Shown in pieces: positions 1 through 10,600 of a stretch of DNA of 64,000 bases. Position 1 is the first letter of the stretch. Each line of letters starts with the position of its first letter. Source of the DNA: a virus; the IMG/VR virus record IMGVR_UViG_3300008108_000109, positions 1 through 64,000 of that record; one strand, 5' to 3'. The translations under genes and the position numbers were made by a program. The notes beneath the pieces were generated by a model that saw nothing but the letters and a program-made list of their open reading frames with translations, had not been told where the DNA came from and did not search any database.

Positions 1-77
1 AGTGATATAACGTTTATATAAAAAAATTTTTGGAAAAATTTTCCCGCTTAAAAAGGTCGCAGAAACCCTACAAGATG

Positions 78-86
78 TGTTATAAT
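78..86 (+). promoter_or_regulatory. Extended -10 promoter (TGTTATAAT)
   Basis: TG-T-TATAAT is an extended -10 box of host sigma70 type, lying 36 bases before the ATG at 123. No convincing -35 hexamer is seen, which is acceptable for an extended -10 promoter. The same ten bases, TGTTATAATT, occur upstream of the gp55 gene. It supports the downstream start chosen for the first gene. Confidence 0.5.
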
Positions 87-122
87 TGTTACATATATAA
101 AGTGTCTATACAGACTATTACT

Positions 123-287
123 ATGGATAAGATTTACCACGTTTACGACAAGGAAAATCATTGTATTGCTTCGGTTCTATCCGAGGACGAATTTAAAAAA
201 GAATGGGAATCAAAAACTAAAGAATCAGAAGTAGAATACATAGAATTGGAAGTCAATAAAGATGTTCTACAAGATTCTTCTTATTGA
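123..287 (+). CDS. Small conserved phage protein, 54 aa, unknown function
   Basis: A 54-residue acidic protein beginning MDKIYHVYDKEN. I recognise this as one of the small conserved proteins of T4-like cyanophages that start with a K(I/V)YHVY motif, followed by a cysteine or alanine strand and an acidic tail; no function is known to me. The open frame continues upstream to an ATG at 30, but that stretch is lysine-rich and spans the TATAAT box at 81-86, so 123 is the better start. The gene is followed closely by the glycosyltransferase gene. Confidence 0.6.
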   Translation: MDKIYHVYDKENHCIASVLSEDEFKKEWESKTKESEVEYIELEVNKDVLQDSSY

Positions 288-335
288 CAAACTGGTTTAA
301 CCCTGATAAAATTGACCTGAAGAAACTAAATTAAC

Positions 336-1121
336 ATGGCAAAAGGATTCACTGTAAAAGCCACTGCTCCAACGCAACCAAAGGAACAGTGGGATTATGA
401 TGCAATTAGAGAGAGGATGCGAGGCAAGACGATTGTCTTCTGTCTCCCAGGACGTGGTTGTTCTTATCAATTTTTGAAGTCCTTTGTACAACTCTGCTTT
501 GATCTTGTACAAAACGGAATGAGTATTCAAATCTCACAAGATTATTCTTCCATGGTAAACTTTGCACGTTGCAAGTGCCTTGGTGCGAACGTTCTTCGTG
601 GTCCTAAGCAAGTGCCTTGGGATGGAAAACTTGAGTATGATTATCAACTTTGGATTGATAATGACATTGTGTTTAACACAGAAAAATTCTGGCAACTCTG
701 TGATCTCGCAGTACCTGGACCAGATAAAGATGGAATTCCACAAGAAGAAAAAGAAATCGTTGCTGGTTGGTATGCTACTGAAGATGGTGTAACTACCTCA
801 GTTGCTCACTGGTTGGATGAGGATGACTTCCGTAAGAACGGTGGAGTTATGAATCATGAGACTGTTGAATCAATGGCGAAGAGACGCAAACCATTCACCG
901 TGGATTACACAGGTTTTGGTTGGGTTATGATTCGTAAAGGAGTCTTTGAACGTCTTGAATATCCTTGGTTTGCTCCTAAGATGCAAGTCTTTGAATCTGG
1001 AGCAGTACAAGATATGTGTGGAGAAGACGTATCGTTCTGTCTTGATGCAAAAGAGGCAGGCATCGAAACGTGGTGCGACCCACGGATTCGCGTTGGACAT
1101 GAGAAGACTCGCGTAATCTGA
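336..1121 (+). CDS. GT-A type glycosyltransferase-like protein
   Basis: A 261-residue protein with the layout of a family 2-like GT-A glycosyltransferase. An N-terminal Rossmann strand (TIVFCLPGRG, about residue 31-40) is followed by a helix with a MVNFARCKC segment, then a DND motif (WIDNDIVF, about residue 107-114) equivalent to the metal/nucleotide-binding DxD. A C-terminal GEDVSFCLDAKEAG motif (about residue 226) supplies the acidic catalytic base, and VGHEK near the end contains a histidine common in this fold. The substrate cannot be read from sequence. Related proteins occur in T4-like cyanophages, often annotated hypothetical. Its stop overlaps the next ATG (TGATG), indicating translational coupling. 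It could modify phage structural proteins or host glycans; that is inference. Confidence 0.65.
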   Translation: MAKGFTVKATAPTQPKEQWDYDAIRERMRGKTIVFCLPGRGCSYQFLKSFVQLCFDLVQNGMSIQISQDYSSMVNFARCKCLGANVLRGPKQVPWDGKLEYDYQLWIDNDIVFNTEKFWQLCDLAVPGPDKDGIPQEEKEIVAGWYATEDGVTTSVAHWLDEDDFRKNGGVMNHETVESMAKRRKPFTVDYTGFGWVMIRKGVFERLEYPWFAPKMQVFESGAVQDMCGEDVSFCLDAKEAGIETWCDPRIRVGHEKTRVI

Positions 1122-1285
1122 TGGCAGAGAAACTTTATAACCTCTGCTATAATGGCAGAGCGTTATATCAAAATTTAACTCTTGAAGACTGCACTGAGAT
1201 TCTTCAAGAGTTATCTGAACGCTTTTTCTCGGGGGAAGATATCGACCCCAATCTTATTTCACTTGAACCCTTATTTGAAGAATAA
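1121..1285 (+). CDS. Small acidic protein, 54 aa, unknown function
   Basis: The ATG overlaps the stop of the glycosyltransferase gene and the frame stays open for 54 codons. The product is acidic (MAEKLYNLCYNG at the start, EPLFEE at the end) and predicted to be mostly helical. The middle, TLEDCTEILQELSERF, looks like an amphipathic helix typical of small phage accessory proteins. I do not recognise a family. Tight coupling to both neighbours is the main evidence that it is real. Confidence 0.6.
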   Translation: MAEKLYNLCYNGRALYQNLTLEDCTEILQELSERFFSGEDIDPNLISLEPLFEE

Positions 1286-1287
1286 TT

Positions 1288-1431
1288 ATGGCAGTTAGGA
1301 AGTCTCTTACAAACAAAATTGTTATTGAGTCAAAACCGAAAAAAACTCGGCAAGGAACAGGCAAACATACAAAGTACGCCGCAACGTCTCGTAATAAAGC
1401 AGGTAAAAGATATCGCGGACAGGGTAAATAA
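1288..1431 (+). CDS. Very basic 47-aa protein
   Basis: Starts two bases after the previous stop and encodes 47 residues, rich in Lys and Arg (MAVRKSLTNKIV at the start, SRNKAGKRYRGQGK at the end). Short basic proteins of this kind are common next to structural genes of T4-like cyanophages and could bind nucleic acid, but no function is established to my knowledge. Its last 38 codons overlap, in another frame, the longest version of the following gene, which makes the start of that gene uncertain. Confidence 0.6.
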   Translation: MAVRKSLTNKIVIESKPKKTRQGTGKHTKYAATSRNKAGKRYRGQGK

Positions 1432-1957
1432 TACAGATATTCATTTACTCTATGGATTTGGTCCAACTGGATCATATGTTCCTAAACCCGACTTTTATAT
1501 TGTCCGCCCGATGATGAATTTACTTGGAATGAGTCGTTACGCCCGTAAAGATTTCATTTATAAGTATACAGAACACTATCATCCAGCGGAATTTTGGTCA
1601 GAAATCTTCCATGGACACCATATAAGTGTTGATTTTAGAGATAAAAAGTCAGAATTAGTCGTTTTGGGTACAAAAGACCCGACTGATCCTCTTTACAAAT
1701 GGGAAAAATGGGAAAAACTCGATCAAGAAGTGCCTTTTCCCAAAATTTTAAACAGTTTAGTTGGCAACTATGAGTGGATTAACTGTGAATTCATCGGAAA
1801 TCACCTAATTGAGGTGCATTTTAGAATAAATCCCAACTTTAGATACGGAAATACGGTTGCAATTCCAGTTTGGAAGGGTGATGAAGCAGTAAACAGTGAA
1901 AATTATAACTATATTGAGGATGAGAGTTACTTAAGATCTGGTTTTTACGTTGATTAA
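1319..1957 (+). CDS. Conserved phage protein of unknown function, start uncertain
   Basis: The 212-residue frame contains a well-conserved-looking core from about residue 43 (LLYGFGPTGSYVPKPDFYIVRP) to the end, with several aromatic strands and a WEKWEKLD segment. The ATG at 1319 is the only AUG that keeps this core. It would overlap the preceding 47-aa gene by 113 bases, and the first 37 residues look like an out-of-frame shadow of that gene. An ATT at 1439, just after the preceding stop, is a possible non-AUG start; the next in-frame ATGs (1511 and 1514) would delete conserved residues. I do not recognise a catalytic motif. Confidence 0.55.
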   Translation: MLLSQNRKKLGKEQANIQSTPQRLVIKQVKDIADRVNNTDIHLLYGFGPTGSYVPKPDFYIVRPMMNLLGMSRYARKDFIYKYTEHYHPAEFWSEIFHGHHISVDFRDKKSELVVLGTKDPTDPLYKWEKWEKLDQEVPFPKILNSLVGNYEWINCEFIGNHLIEVHFRINPNFRYGNTVAIPVWKGDEAVNSENYNYIEDESYLRSGFYVD

Positions 1958-2008
1958 CGGGATAGCAACCCCGTAAAAAGTTCTGTTAACCCTTAAAAGG
2001 AGCAACAG

Positions 2009-2260
2009 ATGGCAATTCATCCAAATCCCGATAGAGACTCTGATTATATGAGGTCTACTTGGGGCACAACTAGCTTAGTTACTGATTATTGGTCAAATCC
2101 AAAACCACAAAAAATGCTTAGGGAGATCGCTAACGACGATAAGACACCTAAAAAGCATGATTTTGAAGTGCAAAATGAACTTCATGAGAAGATTCGTAAT
2201 GATGAAGACTATGATGATTGGTCTTATGGAACAGAACCAAGTTGGGGGCACAAGTGGTAA
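2009..2260 (+). CDS. Small acidic protein, 83 aa, unknown function
   Basis: An 83-residue hydrophilic protein rich in Asp, Glu, Trp and Tyr (DYDDWSYGTEPSWGHKW at the C-terminus). A strong Shine-Dalgarno sequence (AAAGGAG) lies 7 bases before the ATG. No domain is recognised. It sits directly before the baseplate operon and its late promoter, and is probably a conserved phage accessory protein. Confidence 0.6.
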   Translation: MAIHPNPDRDSDYMRSTWGTTSLVTDYWSNPKPQKMLREIANDDKTPKKHDFEVQNELHEKIRNDEDYDDWSYGTEPSWGHKW

Positions 2261-2267
2261 AAACCAC

Positions 2268-2275
2268 TATAAATA
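2268..2275 (+). promoter_or_regulatory. T4-type late promoter box TATAAATA
   Basis: An exact match to the T4 late -10 consensus TATAAATA, 22 bases before the gp25 ATG and just after the previous stop. It is expected to be read by RNA polymerase carrying the gp55 encoded at 53119. It would drive the baseplate operon gp25-gp6-gp7-like. Confidence 0.75.
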
Positions 2276-2297
2276 AGTTATCATCATATAAAAAATA

Positions 2298-2699
2298 ATG
2301 CCCGCAGAACGCATCAGCGTTGGTTTTAGAGATTTAAGTCTCTCGTTAAGATCCAATCCCTTAACGAGAGATTTAGTCATTTTAAAAAATGAAACTGCAA
2401 TTGCTCGTTCTGTTCAAAATTTGGTTTTGACAAATGTTGGTGAAAAATTTTTTGAACCCAACATAGGAACCAATACATCTGCTTTATTATTTGAAAATAT
2501 TGATGTTTTTACTGCTAATGCATTAAGCACTCAAATAACAGAGGTCATAAAAAACTACGAGCCAAGAGTTGATCTGCTTGAAGTTATTGTTACCCCAGAT
2601 TATGATGAGGGAGCAATGGGCGTTTTAATTAAGTATTTAATAGTTGGAATTGATGCCCTACCACAACAGTTAGAATTCGTATTACTGCCAACCAGATAA
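2298..2699 (+). CDS. 25: Baseplate wedge subunit gp25
   Basis: A 133-residue protein, nearly the same length as T4 gp25 (132 aa). It belongs to the gp25-like family with a lysozyme-like name but a structural role in tail sheath and baseplate assembly. Typical features are the AIARSVQNLVLTNVGEKFF segment (about residue 34-52) containing the conserved EKFF motif, and a C-terminal strand pattern ending QLEFVLLP. In contractile tails this protein sits at the baseplate-sheath interface and primes sheath polymerisation. The gene is the first after a TATAAATA late promoter and abuts gp6, whose ATG follows its stop directly. Confidence 0.9.
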   Translation: MPAERISVGFRDLSLSLRSNPLTRDLVILKNETAIARSVQNLVLTNVGEKFFEPNIGTNTSALLFENIDVFTANALSTQITEVIKNYEPRVDLLEVIVTPDYDEGAMGVLIKYLIVGIDALPQQLEFVLLPTR

Positions 2700-4604
2700 A
2701 TGTCATTAGTTAACGTATCATCACTAGATTTTAATGATATTAGAGAATCTATCAAGAGTTTTTTACGTTCTGATGGTAGATTTACAGATTATGATTTTGA
2801 AGGATCAAACTTTAGCATCTTACTAGACACATTAGCATATAACACTTATATTAGCTCGTATAATGCTAATATGTTGACTAATGAAGTATTTTTAGATGGT
2901 GCTACACTAAGAGAAAACGTAGTATCTCTTGCTAGAAATTTAGGTTATCTACCAAGATCTACAAGAGCGTCCAGAGCGCAAGTATCATTTTTTATAAACT
3001 TGACAGGATATGCTACAAACCCAATCAGCATAACTCTAAAAAGAGGAATAGTTGCAACCTCTAATGCATCGTTTAGTAATTTAAATTATGTTTATTCAAT
3101 TCCAGATGATATTACTGTCCCAGTCTCAAATGGAGTAGCAAGTTTTCCTAAAATTGATATCTATGAAGGGTCATATATTCAAGATACTTTTACCGTAGAT
3201 AGTCAAAATAAAAATCAAAGATACATTCTAAACAATCAAAATATAGATACAAGTTTAATTAGAGTTACTGTTAGAGAGAATAAAAATAGTAATATTAGCA
3301 GAATTTATAAGTATGCAGATAATTTAACGGCAATCAAAGCAACTGATGATGTATTCTTTTTAAATGAAATTGAAGATCAAAGATATGAATTAATTTTTGG
3401 TGATGGATCTTTTGGTAGTAAATTAAAAGATAACAATTATATTATAGTAGAATACGTTTCTACTAATGGTGCAATATCAAATGGAGTTTCTTCTTTTACA
3501 TTTGCTGGAAGATTAGTTGATAATAATGGAAGTCCAATAACATTTGATGAACCGCTATTGAGCGTCATCGAGGTTGCTGGATATGGTGCAGATATAGAAT
3601 CAATTGCATCAATTAAAAAATTAGCTCCGAGAGTGTATGCATCTCAAAATAGAGCAGTTACTGCTTCTGATTATGAATCCCTTATTCCAATAATATATCC
3701 AGAAACAGAATCTGTATCTGTATTTGGTGGAGAAGAATTGGATCCTCCAAAATATGGAAAAGTTTTTATTACAGTAAAACCAAAAAATGGTTCATATTTA
3801 CCTAATAACATTAAGGATAATTTAAAGGTAACATTAAGAAAATATGCTGTAGCTGGAATTGTTCCAGAATTTATAGACTTAAAATACTTGTACATTGAAT
3901 ATAACTCAAAAGTATATTACAACACAAATCAAGGTGCTCCAAACTTCTTAAAGAATGAGGTTCAAAATACTCTGCAAAAATTTGCTAAATCTGATGAGTT
4001 AAATAGATATGGTTCTAGATTTAAATATAGTAAATTTTTAAAGTTAATAGATGATTCTGCACTTGCAATAACTTCAAATATTACAACAATTCAAATTAGA
4101 AGGGATTTAAAAGTCAGATTGAAGCAATTTACTGAATATGAGATTTGTTTTGGTAATGAATTTCACATAAAAAATTCTAGTGGTTATAATTTTAAAACAA
4201 GTGGTTTTTCAGTTGACGGAATTACTGGAACTGTCTATTTGTCAGATCTACCTCATGCTGAAGGATTTGGTAGTGTATTTTTATTCAAACTTGACGCATC
4301 TAATCAACCAGTAGTTGTAAGAAAAAATATAGGAAGCATTGATTATATTAAAGGTGAAATTAGACTTAATGCTTTGAACATTTTACAAACATCTAAAAAA
4401 TCTTTTGGTGACGATATTATTGAATTTTCTGCAATACCAAAATCAAATGATGTTATTGGTAAGCAAGATTTGTACTTACAATTAGATAATGCAAAATCAA
4501 ATATTAGTATGATTGCAGATGTTATTTCGTCTGGAATTGACATCTCAGGATCACAATACATAGTATCATCTAGTTACTTAAACGGCGAATTCATAAGGTT
4601 GTAA
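2700..4604 (+). CDS. 6: Baseplate wedge subunit gp6
   Basis: 634 residues, close to T4 gp6 (660 aa), starting immediately after the gp25 stop. The N-terminus (about residue 10-60) has the DIRESIKSFLRSDGRFTDYDFEGSNFSILLDTLAYN pattern of gp6/J-type wedge proteins, and the ENVVSLARNLGYLPRS segment follows (about residue 76). The central part (about residue 295-350) carries the IKKLAPRVYASQNRAVTASDYE motif typical of baseplate J-like proteins. gp6 forms the iris-like ring that couples baseplate opening to sheath contraction. Order gp25-gp6-gp7 position is as in related phages. Confidence 0.9.
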   Translation: MSLVNVSSLDFNDIRESIKSFLRSDGRFTDYDFEGSNFSILLDTLAYNTYISSYNANMLTNEVFLDGATLRENVVSLARNLGYLPRSTRASRAQVSFFINLTGYATNPISITLKRGIVATSNASFSNLNYVYSIPDDITVPVSNGVASFPKIDIYEGSYIQDTFTVDSQNKNQRYILNNQNIDTSLIRVTVRENKNSNISRIYKYADNLTAIKATDDVFFLNEIEDQRYELIFGDGSFGSKLKDNNYIIVEYVSTNGAISNGVSSFTFAGRLVDNNGSPITFDEPLLSVIEVAGYGADIESIASIKKLAPRVYASQNRAVTASDYESLIPIIYPETESVSVFGGEELDPPKYGKVFITVKPKNGSYLPNNIKDNLKVTLRKYAVAGIVPEFIDLKYLYIEYNSKVYYNTNQGAPNFLKNEVQNTLQKFAKSDELNRYGSRFKYSKFLKLIDDSALAITSNITTIQIRRDLKVRLKQFTEYEICFGNEFHIKNSSGYNFKTSGFSVDGITGTVYLSDLPHAEGFGSVFLFKLDASNQPVVVRKNIGSIDYIKGEIRLNALNILQTSKKSFGDDIIEFSAIPKSNDVIGKQDLYLQLDNAKSNISMIADVISSGIDISGSQYIVSSSYLNGEFIRL

Positions 4605-4608
4605 AAAT

Positions 4609-7600
4609 ATGAAGAACAGAGTTAATATTAAAAACTTAGTTTCAGACCAATTACCAAGTTTTGTTAGAGAATCTTACCCAGACTTTGTTGAATTTCTAAA
4701 AAATTATTATGAATCGTTAGAATTTCCTGGTGGTCCTTCAGATATATTAAACAATATAGATGAATATACTAAAATTGATAATATTACTGAATTAACATAT
4801 TATACAGAATTAACACAAGACATCGAATATGGTCCCACAGATATTTCAGTAACTGATACTTATGGATTTCCTCCAAATAATGGAATTATAAAAATAGATA
4901 ATGAATTGCTTCTTTATGAATCTAAAGATAATACAACATTTTTTAATTGTATTAGATCCTTTACTGGAATTACTTCATATACACAATCAGATACAGACAC
5001 ACTAAATTTTGAATACTCTGTCGAAGATGTTCATACCTCTGGAACAATTGTATATAATTTACATGCTCTATTTTTAGCTGAACTTTATAAAAAATTTAAA
5101 GCACAATATACTCCTGGTTTTGAAGATATTCAGTTTTATGAAGAATTGAATGAAAAAACTCTAGTATCTAGATTAAAAGATTTTTATACTTCAAAAGGGG
5201 CGAATAGTTCATTCGATGTTTTGTTTAGATCTGTTTGGGGTTCTCCAGTTTCGATTATAAAACCTAGAGATTTTTTAATCCAACCATCAGATGCAGACTA
5301 CAGAGTAACTAGAGATTTGGTTGTTAAGCAACTATCTGGTGATCCACAGGATTTAGTAAATAGAACATTATATCAAGATGAAACTGCTGTTATACCAAAA
5401 GCAGTTGGATCTATAACCAATGTTGAGCAATTATTTAAAGATGGAGAAGAATATTATAGATTAAGTTTGGATTATAATCCCGAGTTAGAAACTTTTAATT
5501 TTACTGTACACCCAAAAACTAAGATCACCAATCCAGTTGGAGTTGGACAAACATATTTGGATGTTGACTCAACCCTTAGTTTTACTAATTCTGGAACTCT
5601 TGTTGTAAATGATAATGGTGTAGAGTATCAGTTTAATTACTCATCAAAAAGTAGCACTCAGTTTTTTGGACTTTCTGCCCCAGTTGCAATTGGATTGAAT
5701 GAAGATATTTCAACACCTGATTATGCATATGCACTTTCAAATTCTGGAGAACAAATAAAGGTAAAAATTACTGGAGTTCTTGGAGACTTAGAATTTGATC
5801 GTGATGCATCATATTATTATGAAGTTGATGACCAAATTGAAATTGTTTCTTTGGGAGCAGATACAACTGAACAAATAAGAACTACGTGGATAAACAATGT
5901 AACACCAGAATATGAAATTGAGCAAATAACTCAGGTTGCATTAAAATTAAATGGCGCTGCTCAATATAGAATTAGAACATTTGATCCTAATATTTTTACC
6001 CTGGGTGATATTGGGACAATTAAAGGTAGTGACGGGAATCAGTACAATATTTTTGTTATAGCGGTATCTAATAAGTATGAATTTGACGTTAATTTAACAA
6101 CAAGAATTAATACAACTTCTGTAAAATATTCGATAAGAAAGGGTGTATCAAAAGCTCTTAGTAATAATCAACCTGAAATTAATATAATTTCTGCAGATGT
6201 TCAAAATGTATATACTGACGATGATGATACCTATGTTGTAGCATCATCATTACCAAATTATTATAATACACCAATTATTGTTGAAGATCTATCAGTAACA
6301 TTTACTGGACAGTATGATGGATATGATATTAATATTGGATCTAACTCTTTTATTAGTGGAGAAGCTGTATATTATTCTAGAAATAACAATATTGGATTAA
6401 ATATTTCTGAAGGTCAATATTTTATCTTTAGAGTCAATTCTAGTACGGTCAGATTAGCTACAAGTAGGGCAAATATTAGAAGTGGACAATTTGTTTACGT
6501 ATTTGGAACAGTATTTAATAATAAAATATCACTATTAAAATATCAAGGCAGAAGAATACAATCACAAGATTTAGTTAGAAAGTATTCAGCACCAGTTGAT
6601 GATGACATCGTAGAAAATAGAATTACAAAACCAGGAACAATAGGTCAATTTTTAAATGGTGTTGAAATATTAAATTATAAAACTTCTGATACAATCTATT
6701 CTGGTCCCATACAAGAGATTGTAGTTTCTTCATCTGGTGATTCAAATTATGATGTAATCAATCCACCAGTCCTAGTAATTTCAGATAATATTGGAGTAGG
6801 AAATACCATTTTTGGTACTGGTGCCGAAGGTGTTTGTAATGTTGTAGGATCATTATCAAGAGTTAATATCTTGGATAAAGGTTTTGATTATGTTGCTGAA
6901 CCAAAAATAACAATTTCTGGCGGTAATGGAGTTGGTGCTGAGGCAAAAGCAAATCTATCAAAAATAGTTTATAATGTTACATTTAATGCTGGAAGTTTAT
7001 ATGATCAAGTAAATCTAGTAACAAATACAATTGGATTTACTACATACCATAAATTTAGAGACTTTGAGAAAGTAATTTACAACTCTCAAAATCAAACTAA
7101 AATTGGTAATTTAGTTGATGATGCAATTTATTTTGTGAGAGTTATTTCTCCAACTGAAATTAAATTACATAATACTCTTGACAATGCTATTGCTGGTATT
7201 AATACTGTATCTTTTGGATCTTATGGAGAAGGTTTACAAAGATTTTCAACTGCAAATAAAAAGAATGTAATTTCTTCAATTGAAGTTATAAATCGTGGTA
7301 AAGGATATACTAATAAAACATTATTTTTTGATGAATTATCGGTAAATACATTTGATAACTATATTCAAATAAACAATCATGGTTATAGCGATAAAGAAAT
7401 TATTTTATTTGAATCTGATGGAGTTCTTCCTGTTGGTCTAACAACTAATACAGAATACTATATAAAAACTATTGATAAAAATAAATTTAGAGTTGCTAAA
7501 TCCGAATCTGTTGGAGTTGGAAGCACTGTTACTAGTGATATTAATTATATTAACAGAAGGTTTATTGATTTTTCAGATGGTGGAACAGGAAAACATAGCA

Positions 7601-10600
7601 TAAAATATCAACCAATTACAATTAAAGTAGAATCCCCGATTGGAGTAACAACATTTGCTGGGCAAGATTTTACATGTAAAGTTGTACCTGTTTTTACAGG
7701 AGAAATTGTATCAGTATCTTTAAAAGAGAAAGGAGATAACTATGGAGACCCAAGTATTGTAAATTACAATAGACAACCAAACATTTCACTAATTAATGGA
7801 GAAAATGCACAAATAAGTGTAATTGTATCATCTCAAGGAAAAATTATTGGAGCAATTGTTAATAATACTGGTTCTGGATATAACTCTCCACCTTTACTAG
7901 AGGTTTTAGGATCTGGTTCTGGTGCGATTTTAACTCCAGTTATTGTTGATGAAAAAATAGTTGATGTAAGAATAATAGAAAGTGGATTTGGATATAACCA
8001 AGTAGATACTAGTGTTAGAATTAAATCAACAGGAAGCAATGCACAATTCCAAGCCAATATTACTGCATGGACAATAAATCAAATAGAAAGATTATTTGAA
8101 TCTGAGCAAGTAAAACCAGACGATGGCATAATCACAACTCCACTGGCATCTGACCGTGGATTACAGTATACTCATGGTTATCCTGCTAGAGAATTAAGAA
8201 GAAAACTTCTTGCAACTTCCTTAGATATTGTGGGAAATAGAGTTTATCGTGCAGATATTGAAAATGACAATAATCCAGAAAAGTATCATTCTCCAATTAT
8301 TGGTTGGGCTTATGACGGAAATCCAATATATGGACCTTACGGATATAGGGATAAAGAAGGTGGAGCAGTTGTTAGGTTAAATTCTGGATATGAATTAAAA
8401 CTAAAACCATATAGACCATCAACCGCATTATTTCCTCCAGGATATTTTGTTGAAGATTATGAATTTACAAATAATGGTGATTTGGATGATCATAATGGCA
8501 GATATTGTAAAACACCAGAGTTTCCAAATGGAATTTATGCATATTTTTCAACATTCAATAATTTAAAAGAAGCCTCTGGTCCTTTCAATGGATACTTAAA
8601 ACCAGTGTTTCCCTATGTAATTGGTAATACTTTTAATTCAAAAGTAATCGAGTACAACTTTGATCAATTATCAAATTTAACTTATGTAGATGTTTATAAT
8701 TCTGGATGGATTAGACATACATCTTCTCTTGGACTGTTATTAGATAAAACAAAATATCAAGGATTTATTAGACCAGATACATTTGCACGAGGATTTACAG
8801 AAGTTACAAGTATAAGTCCTGGTCAATTAGATCAACTTCAAATCATTGCCCCAGGTGACAACTATTCAGTGTTGGATAATATATTTTTTAATAGTCAAGG
8901 TACTGGTGGATCTGGTGCGTATGCTAGAATTTCAGAAATACAGGGAAGAGATGTAGATACAATTTCATATTCTTTTAGTAAACTTTCTGGAGTTGAGTTT
9001 ACTCCTTTCGGTTCACCTGGAAAATATGTTGGATTTGCAAGCACATCTCATTCTTTAATTAATGGTGATATTATTTCTATTCAAAATTTAAATATCCTTT
9101 CTACAGATTTTGCATCATCATATACAATTGGAGTATCTACAAATACTTTAACACTATCTTCTGATATACAAACACCAGCTCAAACTGGAATTGTTACTTA
9201 TATTAATGTTGCTGGAAATCTAGCGTTCCCAGTAACATCAGTAAACGATGTGTATAGAATAGGAACAGAGAAAATAAAAATCATAAGCATTCATCCAAAC
9301 GACTCAAGAATGAGAGTCTATAGATCTTTTGGTGGTTCTGTTGGATCTGCACATTCTTCTGGTACTTCACTTATAGAATTAAGTAGAAAAATAACATTTA
9401 ATAGTGGATTTAGCACATCAACTGAATATAAACTCAATAGAGAAGTATTTTTCGATCCTAGAGAGTCTGCAATTATTCCTTCCGAAAATTTAATTTTATA
9501 CTCAAATCCAATTCCACCCTCATTAGTTCCAACAGCTTGGGATTATTACACATCAGGAATTGGAACTGGAACGGTAGAATATTTTACAATAAATTCTCCA
9601 GTTGGTGGAAATGACGTTGCTAAAGTTTCTTTTGCGTCTACCACTGGTTCTTCGGACGCTTTTGGTTTAAAATATGAACCTGTTTCTTTATCATCAGACT
9701 ATAATACTCTTTCCGTATTTTTAAAAGGACAAAACGGTGGAGAAAATGTTTATATTATTTTGGACGATGGATCAATATATTATTCTCAACTAGTAACATT
9801 AACAGATGAATGGAGAAGATATTCCCTGGTTGCACAAACTGCAGCAGGATCCCATAGAGTAAGGATTGGTACTTTTGGCACTCAAGGATTAACTTTAAAT
9901 TCTGCTCCTACATTTTATGTTTGGGGAGCTCAAGTTGAACTTGGGCAATTAACAAGTAGTTATTATTCAACATCTGGATCTGCACTAACCAGAGCAGAGA
10001 AAAAATCTGGACTATTATTTTTTAGCAATCCAGGAGTAACAGAAAAAAAAGGTATCCAAACTATAGTTAATACTTTTTACGTACCAGAACATGGATTTAA
10101 AACTGGAGATAAAATTAACTATAATGTTGGACATGGATATACTGGTGTAAGTGTTTCTTATGGCACAACAACTACCCCATTAGTTAATAATCAAGTTCTT
10201 TATGTTGCAGCATACAATAATGATTTTATTGGTGTGTCTACACAGAGAATTGGAATAGGAAGCACAGGTGGATTTGTTGGAATTGGATCAGATATTCTAG
10301 AATTATTTAAAATTAATGACTACGGTACAGGAGAAGTTCACAGCATAAAAACTGATGAATTATTAACTATTCGTGGAGATGTTTATAAAAAAACAGCAAC
10401 AGTTGTTACTCAAAGGGAACATGGATTATCAAATGGAGATGTTGTAAGTTTAAAGGTAATTTCTGGAATAACATCTACAATTTATTTAAAATATGATGAT
10501 GTTAATAGAAGGTTATTAGCAAATCCAAAACAATTTATAGATACTGATATAAATTTATCCAGAAATAGTATTACTATTCCAAATCATGGATTTAGAACTG

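Noticed and set aside
1148-1153. Extended -10 TGCTATAAT inside the 54-aa gene
   Set aside because: It lies in a tightly coupled coding stretch with no gene start at a suitable distance; probably codon coincidence.
1957-1974. Hairpin ACGGG...CCCGT after the gene ending at 1957 as a terminator
   Set aside because: Only five base pairs and no T-run follow.
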